A DNA stretch of 64,000 nt from Nostoc sp. CENA543 (GCF_002896875.1 NZ_CP023278.1:558001-622000), one strand, 5' to 3'. Shown: positions 27,997-36,703, counted from the stretch's first letter. Program-made: numbers and translations. Notes: a model not told the origin generated them from the letters alone.

Positions 27997-28640
27997 TTTT
28001 CCCGATTAATCCAAATCCCTCTTAATCCAGCCGCTTTTGCTCCTTGATAATCTTCTACAATACTGTCGCCAATATGCCACGCTAATGCAGGGGAACAATC
28101 ATGTTTTTCTAGTGCGGCTACAAAAATTTTAAAGTTGGGTTTGGCTGCGCCTACTTGAGTGGAAATCGTCACAGACTGGAAAAAATGACTCAAGTCTAAA
28201 GCCTGTAAGACTGAATAAATCCGAGAATCGAAGTTAGACAACACGCCTAATTCAATTCCTAAATGTTTCCAGTTACTCAAGGATTGCACAACGTCAGGGT
28301 AGACAAACCAGGGTTCGGCTGTCCCAAAGTGAATGTAGAGTTCGCTAAAAAAACTAGAAAAGTCAGCAAATTGATTGATAATACCAGCACTTTCAAAAGT
28401 TTTTACAGCGATCGCCCGCCACCATTCAAATTCTTTTTGGGGAATATCTTCTAATTCCGTATCAGGAAAGATTGGTGGTGGTGAAGCTTTAAAACTCTGC
28501 ACAAAGGCTTGATCTAAAACTTCTGGGGAAGCCTCCACACCAAATTCTAGTGCCAACTGACTATAAATTTTACCGACGCTGCCTTTAACACCAAACAGTG
28601 TACCCACCGCATCTAAAAAAATAACTTTGGGTCTTTCCAT
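27987..28640 (-). CDS. HAD-IA family hydrolase (HDHD3-like)
   Basis: HAD phosphatase-like protein, 217 residues from the ATG at 28640 (the frame is open to a TTG at 28655). Motif I is VIFLDAVGTLF; the second Asp of DxDGT is replaced by Val, as in HDHD3-type proteins. A large helical cap follows, motif II is LGVLSNFDSR, motif III is the Lys in GAAKPNFKIF, and motif IV is WHIGDSIVEDYQGAKAAG. The last residues (SH, TAG) are encoded by the heptamer array, so the original C-terminus was replaced. The missing general acid Asp makes phosphatase activity uncertain. Confidence 0.87.
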   Translation of the reverse strand: MERPKVIFLDAVGTLFGVKGSVGKIYSQLALEFGVEASPEVLDQAFVQSFKASPPPIFPDTELEDIPQKEFEWWRAIAVKTFESAGIINQFADFSSFFSELYIHFGTAEPWFVYPDVVQSLSNWKHLGIELGVLSNFDSRIYSVLQALDLSHFFQSVTISTQVGAAKPNFKIFVAALEKHDCSPALAWHIGDSIVEDYQGAKAAGLRGIWINREKSH

Positions 28641-28717
28641 TAAACTTGCTAACAATAGATTTTAATTTGATTAGGAGCAATTGTGAGTCAATAGTCAATA
28701 GTCAACAGCCAATACTT

Positions 28718-29923
28718 CTAATCATTCGTCACAGCAGAGATTGTTTCTATAATAGGACGAACTAACCAATTAAAACCTACTTTGAGCTGATGATCAAATG
28801 TGGGCATTCTATACAAATAAGCCAGACGACGCGCAACATAGGCTAAAGAACCATCTAATTTGATTCCTAAACCTGTTAGAGTAGCGTTGTCTTTGCCTAG
28901 TGCCATCATTTCCCCTAACTGTTGATAGCGGAATGGTAGAAGGGGACGTTGTGTTAAAGAAGCCCAGATGTTCCACCCTACGTAGTCTGCTTGTTGAAAG
29001 GCAGCCTGGGCTGTAGCGGGGATCTGTTGACCATTTGCATCGAGACAATCGGCTAAGTCTCCCAAAGCAAAAATTTCTGGATGGTCAAGAACTTGTAAGG
29101 TTGTATCGGTGGTGATTTGACCACGCTGGTTTTGTTTTAAAGGTAGGTTTTTCACAACAGGCGCGACTTTTGTCCCGACAGTCCAAATCACTAAGTCTAC
29201 AGGGATGGTGTCTACTTGATTTTTGTATTCCAGGGAGAGGGTATCTTGGGTAATTGATTCAACCTTGGTTTCTAAGTCAAGAAATACACCCCGCGCTTCT
29301 AAAGCTTTCTTGGCGGCTTCACGGTTAAATTCTGGGGAAGTTCTTAAAATTTGGTCGCTAATTTCAATAAGGCGGAAACGGCCTCTTTCTTTGAGTCTAT
29401 CTGCTAATTTACAAGCTAACTCCACCCCACTGTAACCACCTCCGACAATAGCAACACGAATTTTCTCCGCATCGGATTCTTCTAAAATTCGCAGTTGTTC
29501 TTCTAGGCGATAGACATCATTGACTGTGCGGAAGGGGTAAGCATAGGATGTTGCACCTGGAACTAAATCTAGTGGTGTTTCTCCACCTAACGCTAATACT
29601 AAGCGGTCATAGGGAATTTCTGGGCCGTTTTGTAGATGTACTCGTTTTTGGTCAATGTCAATTCCAGAGGCTACTGCTTGATAAAAGCGCACCCCTGTAC
29701 CTTCTAATAGTTCTGTAAAAGGAGGGGCGATTTCCCAAGTTTGTAGTTCTCCGGTGAGTAATTCGTACAATAAGGGGGAAAATAAAAAGCGATCGCTTTG
29801 GTCTATCAGGACAATTTCGGGTTTTTGCTGAGATTCCCAAGGTAATTGACTTAAACGCAAAGCTGTGTAGAGACCACCAAAGCCTCCACCAAGGATAACA
29901 ATTCTCATATTCTGTTCAGTCAT
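28718..29923 (-). CDS. ndbB: Type II NAD(P)H dehydrogenase, NdbB/NDC1-like
   Basis: FAD-dependent pyridine-nucleotide:quinone oxidoreductase of the NDH-2 class. FAD motif ILGGGFGGLYTALRL is at the N-terminus, the NAD(P) motif is AIVGGGYSGVELACKL (about 160-180), and the FAD-contacting IFALGDLADC is near 290. The C-terminal amphipathic segment can bind membrane. The sequence pattern (QTWEIAPPF, FQQADYVGWNIWA, LYRMPTF) resembles Synechocystis NdbB and plant NDC1, which reduce demethylphylloquinone or plastoquinone. That assignment is from memory of the family. 401 residues is normal. It is a single gene. Confidence 0.85.
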   Translation of the reverse strand: MTEQNMRIVILGGGFGGLYTALRLSQLPWESQQKPEIVLIDQSDRFLFSPLLYELLTGELQTWEIAPPFTELLEGTGVRFYQAVASGIDIDQKRVHLQNGPEIPYDRLVLALGGETPLDLVPGATSYAYPFRTVNDVYRLEEQLRILEESDAEKIRVAIVGGGYSGVELACKLADRLKERGRFRLIEISDQILRTSPEFNREAAKKALEARGVFLDLETKVESITQDTLSLEYKNQVDTIPVDLVIWTVGTKVAPVVKNLPLKQNQRGQITTDTTLQVLDHPEIFALGDLADCLDANGQQIPATAQAAFQQADYVGWNIWASLTQRPLLPFRYQQLGEMMALGKDNATLTGLGIKLDGSLAYVARRLAYLYRMPTFDHQLKVGFNWLVRPIIETISAVTND

Positions 29924-30137
29924 GTTTCTAGAGGATATCCATCCCAGACAAGCAACTAACTCTCAGTGTAATGATTTATTGGGGTGTTGTGACCATTCCA
30001 GAGAAATCTTGTTGCAATGGGGTGTAGGGGTATAGGGTTGTAGGATTGTCAGGAAAGATAAATTTTTTTACCACTTTTAGAGAGTAGCGATCGCCTGTTT
30101 TAATTAATCTGAGAAAAGACGATAACTAACACTAAAA

Positions 30138-30332
30138 CTATTCTTGAATTATCTCTCCCACTTTGAAGGTTTTTCCGTCCACTGTGACTTGGTCTTCTGA
30201 TCCTAATTTTCTTCCCCGCCGGGTTTCAACTGCACCATTCACCTGCACATTCCCATCATTAATCATGAGTTTAGCTTGACCACCAGTCGGGGCTATACCT
30301 AGATATTTCAGAAATTGGTCGAGTTTAATCAT
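30138..30332 (-). CDS. Small S4-domain RNA-binding protein
   Basis: 64-residue protein made of one S4 domain (IKLDQFLKYLGIAPTGGQAK, DGNVQVNGAVETRRGRKLG, DQVTVDGKTFKVG). It resembles YbcJ/YaaA/RqcP-like S4 proteins that bind rRNA or tRNA. ATG start with no overlap with neighbours. A MITE-like element lies 28 bases upstream of its start, in the likely promoter region. Confidence 0.9.
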   Translation of the reverse strand: MIKLDQFLKYLGIAPTGGQAKLMINDGNVQVNGAVETRRGRKLGSEDQVTVDGKTFKVGEIIQE

Positions 30333-30360
30333 TTGTACAAGAGTTAAATTGTCAATAATA

Positions 30361-30473
30361 GACCTCTTGCAAAAGTCATGATTTTAGCGTCTTTCTTTGC
30401 GTCTCTGCGCCTACCGCAAGCGGTTCCGCGTTAGCGGTATGCGTGAGACAAAAAAAGATTTATGCAAGAAGTC
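30361..30473. mobile_element. MITE-like element with inverted ends and TA flanks
   Basis: 113-base element. The left end GACCTCTTGCAAAAGTC and right end GATTTATGCAAGAAGTC are imperfect inverted repeats (13 of 17 match). Each end is flanked by TA, as expected for IS630/mariner-type target duplication. The interior carries the GCGTCTCTGCGCC...GCGTGAGAC repeat. No coding capacity. Confidence 0.65.
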
Positions 30474-30497
30474 TAATGATCAATTTAACCCAAAATA

Positions 30498-30524
30498 GAC
30501 GGTTTATAGTTTCTATAAACCGCC
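30498..30524 (-). terminator. Terminator hairpin after the chaB gene
   Basis: GGTTTATAG and CTATAAACC (10 bp with the adjoining C-G pair) with a 3-base loop, followed on the minus strand by TCTATTTTGG. It lies 32 bases past the chaB stop. Confidence 0.65.
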
Positions 30525-30555
30525 TTGATTTTAACTAAATTGCCAATTAACTGAA

Positions 30556-30801
30556 CTAATTACCGCCAGATACTACAGCTTTGTTATGTATTGCTGGGTC
30601 TTCTGGTTTTCTGTGCCATGTGCGATCGCTACCTTGTTCATATTCATTTCTCACACTATTCCATGCCACATCGGTAGCACCATTTTCACTCATACCATCT
30701 CTTTGGGCTGCGTTAAATGCCGCCACAAAAATTTGTTGGGCGTGTTCTGGTAATTGTTCTCTAATTTCTTCGGGTAATTCATCTCTATTTTCGTAAGGCA
30801 T
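30556..30801 (-). CDS. ChaB-family protein
   Basis: 81-residue member of the ChaB family, recognised by MPYENRDELPEEIREQLPEHAQQIFVAAFN and AWNSVRNEYEQGSDRTWHRK. ChaB was named as a putative cation-transport regulator next to chaA in E. coli, but its molecular role is not established. No transporter gene is adjacent here. ATG start, convenient terminator downstream. Confidence 0.9.
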   Translation of the reverse strand: MPYENRDELPEEIREQLPEHAQQIFVAAFNAAQRDGMSENGATDVAWNSVRNEYEQGSDRTWHRKPEDPAIHNKAVVSGGN

Positions 30802-30925
30802 AAACCCACTCCGAATTATCTAACATGGGTTTATCCTAGATACTGAATCACTCAAGTTTCCTCTTTCTGAAAGTAGAGATTAATAATTCCCCTACTTGGG
30901 GCGTAATTAATACGAAAGCGATAAT

Positions 30926-32551
30926 CTACAATTCGATATAACCTTGCCAATTAGCTATCATTCTCTCACTGATACCTGGAATTTTTTCTAAATCTTGTAA
31001 AGAAGTGAATTTCTGTTGTTGACGGGCTGTGATAATTTTCTGGGCTAATTTCTTGCCGACCCCTGGCAAAGTTGATAATTCTTCTAGACTCGCTGTATTA
31101 ATATTAATGGGTTTAATAATTTTCTCTGCGCTATTAGGAGCAGAGATTTGCGGACATTGCTTTTGTTCGGCTTGAATCTTAGCTTGAATATTTTCTGGTA
31201 CGCCAACTTTCGCCTTAGTGTAAAGCCGATTAAATTCACGCACATAATGAGCAGCGATATTCGGATTCTCAATAATAATTAAAGTCTCATCATTAGCTTT
31301 ATTCGCCGCATCTGACCAATTATGAGAACCTGTGATTACCGTTTTTTGGTCAACCACTGCAAATTTATGATGCAATAAATCACCTTTGGGTAATATGGGA
31401 ACACCGACGGTAGTGAGAGGATTTTGCCAAGGTTTATTATCCAACTCATATTTACATTTATTACTTAAAGCTACGCCCATCATGTCTAAGGCTTCGCTAT
31501 ACGGACGATAGGCGAATTGCTTGTCAATCAGGGCGCGAATAGCTACATTTTGCTGATGACGAATTTCTAAAATATTGGCAAGTCGCTGTTCAGAAAACAC
31601 AAACAAAGCCATATCTACAGATTGAGTAGACGAATTTAAAGTTTCACCAATGAGTCCATTACTAGTATTACTCCAAGGTTTGGTAGGTGATGTAGGTGAA
31701 AAATTTACAGTAATTTTGTTATCACCTAATGTAATCGTTTTTGGAGGACGCACAGGTTTATTTACGCCAAATTTACTATCTGGTTTACCACCAACACCAT
31801 CACCCCACATCAGATTAAATTCTTCTGTGAATAAATTGGCTAACTCTCGACTATCAATTTGTAAAAAGTTATTAGGATTTCCTAAACTGCTAGGATTAGT
31901 AAAGTCACCAAAAGTGTCACTTAAGGTAAAATTAGCGGAAGTAATAATCACCATTCGATTGTCTACAATGACAAACTTATGGTGCATCAAATTACTACCT
32001 GCTGAACCATCCGCTCGATCATCAATGACGGGGATGTTAGCAGCTTTTAAAATGATTAACGCATCCCTTTGGTTAATTTCCTCTGGGCTGAGTTGATTAT
32101 CTTGATTTTGGTCTACAAATTTAAAATATTCTTGATATCTATCTTTTTCTCTTGGTGGTAATTTCTTCACTTCCGCATCTGTAAAACTACTCCAAGGACG
32201 ACTGTAGTTATTTTCTAAGATAACTCTAACTTGAATACCTGCTTTTTGTTTATCACTTAAAGCCTTGGCAATTCCTGGTAAACGTAATTCTTGGACTGCA
32301 ATATCTATAGTAGATTTAGCTTGAGAAATTATCTCAATAATTTGCTGTTCTAAATTATCTCCTAGTCGAGTTTGCTGGCGGTAAGGTTCTCGATATTCAC
32401 TAGACTCAGACTGATTAAAGTAAACTTGCACAAAGGGGTCTTGTGGCAAAGCAGGAAGGCGCGTATTTTGGGATTGGACTTTTTGACAACCTGCGATCGC
32501 CAACAGTAAAAATAAGACTAAAGATTTCTGCAATTTCAGTAAAATCTGCAC
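30926..32551 (-). CDS. Phospholipase D-like lipoprotein nuclease with EF-hand loop and C-terminal HhH
   Basis: 541-residue exported protein. The lipobox LAIAGC places the lipidated Cys at 22. Two PLD catalytic motifs are intact: H190-x-K192-x4-D197 (HHKFVIVD) and H394-x-K396-x4-D401 (HHKFAVVD). Inside the first PLD domain lies a canonical EF-hand loop, D147-x-N149-x-D151-x-Q153-x-S155-x-x-E158. The C-terminus (about 481-540) is a ComEA-type helix-hairpin-helix (ININTASLEELSTLPGVGKK, IPGISERMI). This suggests a calcium-modulated envelope nuclease or phospholipase that binds DNA. The start is GTG at 32551. No competence genes are adjacent. Confidence 0.9.
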   Translation of the reverse strand: MQILLKLQKSLVLFLLLAIAGCQKVQSQNTRLPALPQDPFVQVYFNQSESSEYREPYRQQTRLGDNLEQQIIEIISQAKSTIDIAVQELRLPGIAKALSDKQKAGIQVRVILENNYSRPWSSFTDAEVKKLPPREKDRYQEYFKFVDQNQDNQLSPEEINQRDALIILKAANIPVIDDRADGSAGSNLMHHKFVIVDNRMVIITSANFTLSDTFGDFTNPSSLGNPNNFLQIDSRELANLFTEEFNLMWGDGVGGKPDSKFGVNKPVRPPKTITLGDNKITVNFSPTSPTKPWSNTSNGLIGETLNSSTQSVDMALFVFSEQRLANILEIRHQQNVAIRALIDKQFAYRPYSEALDMMGVALSNKCKYELDNKPWQNPLTTVGVPILPKGDLLHHKFAVVDQKTVITGSHNWSDAANKANDETLIIIENPNIAAHYVREFNRLYTKAKVGVPENIQAKIQAEQKQCPQISAPNSAEKIIKPININTASLEELSTLPGVGKKLAQKIITARQQQKFTSLQDLEKIPGISERMIANWQGYIEL

Positions 32552-32756
32552 GGTGATCTGCTAAAAGTAAATTGGGCATGAACACATTTATCATTCCCAA
32601 AACTATCTATGCCACATTAATTAGAAGCATAGCTGTATCAGCATTAGCAAAAATTCAGCGAGTGAGTGTCTAATCACGCTGATTTGCAGATGATGCGCCC
32701 ATTTACTCTTATATCCTGCCCATATAGACAGCCCGTTGTTTAAATCATCCAATGAT

Positions 32757-33926
32757 ATGCAAATATATCTAGATTACAGTGCTACTACTCCCACTCGCCA
32801 AGAAGCGATCGCCGCAATGCAAGCCGTACTCACCCAACAATGGGGAAATCCTTCTAGCTTGCATGAGTGGGGACAACGGGCAGCTATGATTTTAGAACAA
32901 GCTAGGGTACAAGTAGCTAGTTTAATAAATGCCCCTAATGCCGATACGATGGTGTTTACTTCTGGGGGTACGGAAGCTAATAATTTAGTGATTATGGGTG
33001 TGGCGAGGTTGTCCTTAGTTCCCCAACACATCATCATTTCTAGTGTGGAACATTCAGCCATTACTGAACCAGCTAACTTACTAGAAAAGTGGGGTTGGGA
33101 AGTCACCCGCTTGGGAGTAGATAGTCAAGGTAGAGTCAACCCCCAAGACTTAAAAGCTGCATTGCAACACAACACAGTTTTAGTATCGGTGATTTACGGA
33201 CAAAGTGAAATCGGTACAGTCCAACCCATTGCAGAATTATGCCAAATAGCGCGACAACACGGGGCTTTATTCCACACCGATGCAGTACAAGCCGCCGGGC
33301 GTTTACCGATAGACGTACAACAATTACCTGTAGATTTACTGAGTTTATCTAGTCATAAGTTATATGGGGCGCAAGGTGCAGGGGCTTTATATATTCGTCC
33401 TGGTGTAGAATTGATACCCTTACTCGGTGGTGGGGGACAGGAGAGGGGTTTACGTTCAGGGACACAAGCATTACCCGCCATTGCCGGGTTTGGAGTCGCC
33501 GCCGAACTCGCAGCCAAAGAACTAGCCACAGAAACACCACGTTTAATTAAATTACGCGATCGCCTATTTTCTTTATTAGCCGATGTCCCTGGTTTAATTC
33601 CCACCGGTGATTTAGAACATCGTTTACCCCACCACGTTAGTTTCTGTCTAGAATCCGCCGACGGTGAAAAACTCAGTGGTAAAACCATAGTCCGCCAACT
33701 CAATCTAGCTGGTATTGGCATTAGTGCAGGTTCAGCTTGTCACAGTGGTAAACTTAGTCCCAGTCCCATACTTTTAGCGATGGGTTATCCCCAAAACGCC
33801 GCATTTGGAGGAATTCGCCTCACCCTGGGACGCGATACGACAGCAGCCGATATCGATTGGACAGCGATGGTATTAAAACAAGTGTTGCAGAGATTGAATT
33901 CAAATTTATCTTTAGTTCAGCGTTAA
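32757..33926 (+). CDS. Cysteine desulfurase (NifS/IscS family)
   Basis: PLP enzyme that moves sulfur from cysteine to an active-site Cys persulfide for Fe-S cluster or thiolation pathways. The 389-residue protein begins MQIYLDYSATTPTRQEAI. Landmarks are FTSGGTEANNLVI, HTDAVQAAGRLPID, the PLP Lys in LSSHKLYGAQGAGALY, and the catalytic Cys in GISAGSACHSGKLSPS. The frame is open to a TTG at 32736, but the ATG at 32757 fits the family. It lies 17 bases before the S1-like gene. No nif or isc partners are seen, so the cellular acceptor is unknown. Confidence 0.95.
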   Translation: MQIYLDYSATTPTRQEAIAAMQAVLTQQWGNPSSLHEWGQRAAMILEQARVQVASLINAPNADTMVFTSGGTEANNLVIMGVARLSLVPQHIIISSVEHSAITEPANLLEKWGWEVTRLGVDSQGRVNPQDLKAALQHNTVLVSVIYGQSEIGTVQPIAELCQIARQHGALFHTDAVQAAGRLPIDVQQLPVDLLSLSSHKLYGAQGAGALYIRPGVELIPLLGGGGQERGLRSGTQALPAIAGFGVAAELAAKELATETPRLIKLRDRLFSLLADVPGLIPTGDLEHRLPHHVSFCLESADGEKLSGKTIVRQLNLAGIGISAGSACHSGKLSPSPILLAMGYPQNAAFGGIRLTLGRDTTAADIDWTAMVLKQVLQRLNSNLSLVQR

Positions 33927-33943
33927 ATTAAATCCTCATAATA

Positions 33944-34306
33944 ATGAAGAACCAGGTAAGTTTAAGCAGTTTCCAACCTGGCCAAATAATTTTGGGAAAA
34001 ATTATTAAGCTAGAACCCACAGGGATTATAGTTGATTTTGATGCTGATCAACCGGCTTACATCACACTACAAGAATTATCATTTTCTAAGATTCAAAGTC
34101 CAGAAGAGGCTGTGCAACTGAATGAAATTCGAGAGTTTTTGATTGTCAGAAATTATGATGGTAAGAATGACATATTTTTTTCACACTGTACTCCAGCGTT
34201 ATTAAATAAGTTATTAGGCGATCGCCTGATGTTGAATCCAAATCATTGCACTCATGTGAGCAATGCGATCACTTGTGAATACAGATGGGCAATGCGGAAA
34301 AAGTAA
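33944..34306 (+). CDS. Short S1-domain-like protein
   Basis: 120-residue protein. Residues about 10-85 match an S1 RNA-binding domain of the cyanobacterial ribosomal S1 type (PGQIILGKIIKLEPTGIIVD, YITLQELSFSKIQSPEEAV, IREFLIVRNYDGKNDIFFS). After about residue 88 the sequence (LGDRLMLNPNHCTHVSNAIT) no longer looks like S1 and spans a HIP1 site, so the frame may have been truncated and extended through intergenic DNA. Located 17 bases after the cysteine desulfurase on the same strand. RNA binding is inferred. Confidence 0.7.
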   Translation: MKNQVSLSSFQPGQIILGKIIKLEPTGIIVDFDADQPAYITLQELSFSKIQSPEEAVQLNEIREFLIVRNYDGKNDIFFSHCTPALLNKLLGDRLMLNPNHCTHVSNAITCEYRWAMRKK

Positions 34307-34336
34307 AATAAAATAATCCTCTACTGAAACTGCATC

Positions 34337-34564
34337 ATGCCTATCCCAGAACTGGAAAAGCAACTCCTTCAGCTTTCCCCCAACGAAAAACTGTATATTA
34401 TCCAACTCCTTGCTCAAAGTCTGACCACATCAAATAGCAACACCCACCCAGAACAACCAAGTAAACTTTCAGAGTTTTTCCGTCAATCTCCCCTGGTTGA
34501 ACTTACCGAAGAATTAGATCTAAGTCGAGACCGCAGCCTTCCCCGTGATGGTTTCACCCCATGA
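34337..34564 (+). CDS. vapB: VapB-like antitoxin
   Basis: 75-residue small protein starting MPIPELEKQLLQLSPNEKLY. The N-terminal helices resemble short Nostocales antitoxins of PIN toxins. The C-terminal part (FFRQSPLVELTEELDLSRDR) resembles the toxin-binding tail of such antitoxins. Its stop overlaps the toxin start by four bases (ATGA), the standard arrangement for a toxin-antitoxin pair. I see no clear DNA-binding fold; identification rests mainly on context. Confidence 0.8.
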   Translation: MPIPELEKQLLQLSPNEKLYIIQLLAQSLTTSNSNTHPEQPSKLSEFFRQSPLVELTEELDLSRDRSLPRDGFTP

Positions 34565-34983
34565 CCTACCTTCTCGATACCTGCCTGATTTCCGAACTCG
34601 TAGCCAAACAACCAAATCAAAAAGTTTTAGATTGGCTAGATGCCCAAGCACCAGAAACACTTTACCTCAGCGTTATCACAATTGGCGAAATCGCTAAAGG
34701 TATCAGTAAAATTCCTGTGTCTCAACGAAAAGAATCGCTAACAACTTGGCTAACTGAAACTCTACCTAATCGCTTTCAAGACAGAATATTAGGCATAGAT
34801 GCCCCAACAATGGTTTTGTGGGGAAACTTCGTTGGACAACTAGAACGGAATGGGCGGATTCTACCCGTTATGGATTCTCTCATTGCAGCGATGGCACTTC
34901 ATCACGCTCTGTCACTTGTTACCCGCAATGAAAAAGATTTTGCTGGAACAGGGGTTGTTATTGTTAATCCTTGGTCTGCTTAG
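34561..34983 (+). CDS. vapC: VapC-like PIN-domain toxin ribonuclease
   Basis: 140-residue PIN-domain protein. The conserved acidic residues are present: D6 in LLDTCLISEL, Glu in ITIGEIAKGI, Asp in PVMDSLIAAMA, and Asp in TRNEKDFAGTG. The pattern is closest to VapC/FitB-type toxins that cut tRNA or rRNA. It overlaps the antitoxin gene by 4 bases. All catalytic positions look intact, so the module should be functional. Confidence 0.92.
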   Translation: MTYLLDTCLISELVAKQPNQKVLDWLDAQAPETLYLSVITIGEIAKGISKIPVSQRKESLTTWLTETLPNRFQDRILGIDAPTMVLWGNFVGQLERNGRILPVMDSLIAAMALHHALSLVTRNEKDFAGTGVVIVNPWSA

Positions 34984-35088
34984 TTATAGAACTAGACACC
35001 GAGACATAATTCTCTCTGTAACTGGTGCTGAAAATCAGAGCCAATCCTGAAACAATAGGAGTAAATACGAAATAGCCATATACAGATT

Positions 35089-35829
35089 ATGTCGGAATTA
35101 CCGAATTCTTTAGAAGATGCGATCGCCCAAGCGCGAGAAGCCACCAAAGCCGCTTTAGCAGACGGTTGTAGCCGGATTCAAGTGGAGTTACTGTTTCCAG
35201 AACTCAAGTTTATGCCTGTGGCGGAACAGTTTCTACCCGTCTTTGCCGAATATGAATCTCGCTTGAAAGTCTTTTTTGCTGATGCTGGTGCGGCGGGTTT
35301 AGCCCGACGTGATTGGGCAGATAAACCATTTAAAATTCTGGATATTGGTACAGGTAGAGCCGCTTCTATCCAGTCCAAAATTGAGTCAGAGGACGAAATT
35401 TTCTTATTTATCGCCCCTACATCCGTAGAAGTTCCACAACTGGAAAAGATTTGTGAAATAATAGGCGATCGCCCCTATATCATGTTAAACCCTCGCCTAG
35501 AAGATTCCGGTACAGTGGGTATTGGTTACGCCGCCAGACAAACCCGCAAACGTTTCATCAGCACCATCGAACCTTGCTATTACCTACGTCCCGTCGATGA
35601 TGAAACTGCCGTCTTCCGTTGCTATCCTGGATTGTGGGAAATTTGGGTAGAAAATAGCGGCAAATGGTCAAAAATCGCCGAATTGCCCAATAAACCATCA
35701 GGCGATGAAATAGATTTAATCCTCGCCAAAGGACAAGCGCAAACATCCCCAGATAGCGTGGCTACACCAGGGAAAAAGCCCAATATGTTCAAGAGTTTGC
35801 AACGGTTTATTAAAGCCTTGAATAGTTAG
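35089..35829 (+). CDS. DUF1995-family protein
   Basis: 246-residue soluble protein of the DUF1995 type found in cyanobacteria and plastids. It begins MSELPNSLEDAIAQAREATK and has VELLFPELKFMPVAEQFLPV, LFIAPTSVEVPQLEKI, and MLNPRLEDSGTVGIGYAARQ followed by CYYLRPVDDETAVFRCYPGL. A plant member (LPA3) assists photosystem II assembly, but the cyanobacterial role is not settled. Pro/Lys-rich C-terminus. A repeat block begins at its stop codon. Confidence 0.75.
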   Translation: MSELPNSLEDAIAQAREATKAALADGCSRIQVELLFPELKFMPVAEQFLPVFAEYESRLKVFFADAGAAGLARRDWADKPFKILDIGTGRAASIQSKIESEDEIFLFIAPTSVEVPQLEKICEIIGDRPYIMLNPRLEDSGTVGIGYAARQTRKRFISTIEPCYYLRPVDDETAVFRCYPGLWEIWVENSGKWSKIAELPNKPSGDEIDLILAKGQAQTSPDSVATPGKKPNMFKSLQRFIKALNS

Positions 35830-35995
35830 GGGACTGGGGATTGGGGACTGGGGACTAGGAAGATGGGGAAGTGTGGGGAGTGTGGGGAGTGTGGGGGGAA
35901 AGATTTCTTCCCTATCCTCCCACACCTCCCACACCTCCCACCCCTCCCACACTTCCTGCTTGCCCAATGCCCCATGCCCAATTCCCAATGCCCCT
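35826..35995. repeat. Inverted minisatellite repeat (AGTGTGGGGA / CTCCCACAC)
   Basis: After a few GGGGACT heptamers come three 10-base AGTGTGGGGA-like units, a core AAAGATTTCTTCCC, and then CTCCCACACC-like units in the opposite sense. It can fold into one long hairpin. A second copy with different unit numbers lies in reverse orientation at 59745-59875. Confidence 0.85.
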
Positions 35996-36703
35996 TTAAG
36001 CAATAATAGTCACACTGCCTGTATCCAAATCGTAACGACCCCCAACAACTTTTAATTTGCCTGATTTGATCTGTGCGCTTAAGACTTTTGATCGCTTTAA
36101 ACGTTCGATTTGATACTGCACATTTGCCACTACGGCATTTTCAACCGCATCACCAGGCTTTTTCTTAACTCTTGCTACTGCTGGTTTGATGGCTTTAATA
36201 AAGCTACTAATATCACCTGGTACTGATTCATTACGTACGGCTGCGGTAACTGCGCCGCATCTCTCATGACCCATTACCATTAGTAATGGTGTGCCTAAAA
36301 AAGCCACAGCATATTCAATACTGCCGAGTGTTTCAGGTGTGGAGATATTGCCAGCCACCCGCACATCAAAAATATCACCTAGACCTTGATCAAAAATCAT
36401 CTCTGGTGGTACTCGTGAATCAGCACAACTTAAGATGGTTGCAAATGGATGTTGGGCTGAAGCTAATTCTTGCAATCGCGTCGGATACTGATCGGGGTAT
36501 TGGGGTTTACGTTCTACAAATCTTCGGTTGCCTTCAAGTAGCTTTTGCAAAGCCACGTCAGCACTCAAAGATTCTGAAGCAGGTGGACTAGCAGCTTGAG
36601 CCTGTTTGACTTGCCCCAGTAAATCACCAGCAGTTACCATCATTCCCAATGTTCCCGTGACACCCAATTTCAAAAAGTCACGGCGTTCCATAAAATACTT
36701 CAT
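35996..36703 (-). CDS. Tat-exported beta-carbonic anhydrase (EcaB-like)
   Basis: 235-residue beta-class carbonic anhydrase that interconverts CO2 and bicarbonate. The N-terminus carries a twin-arginine signal (ERRDFLKLGVTGTLGMMVTA), so it is exported folded to the periplasm or lumen. Zinc ligands C93, H146 and C149 and the D95-x-R97 pair are present (SCADSRVPPE, GHERCGAV). Such exported beta-CAs are called EcaB in Synechocystis. A second ATG four codons in (36691) is also possible. It lies just downstream of sbtA-sbtB on the same strand, a context that supports a role in inorganic-carbon uptake. Confidence 0.9.
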   Translation of the reverse strand: MKYFMERRDFLKLGVTGTLGMMVTAGDLLGQVKQAQAASPPASESLSADVALQKLLEGNRRFVERKPQYPDQYPTRLQELASAQHPFATILSCADSRVPPEMIFDQGLGDIFDVRVAGNISTPETLGSIEYAVAFLGTPLLMVMGHERCGAVTAAVRNESVPGDISSFIKAIKPAVARVKKKPGDAVENAVVANVQYQIERLKRSKVLSAQIKSGKLKVVGGRYDLDTGSVTIIA

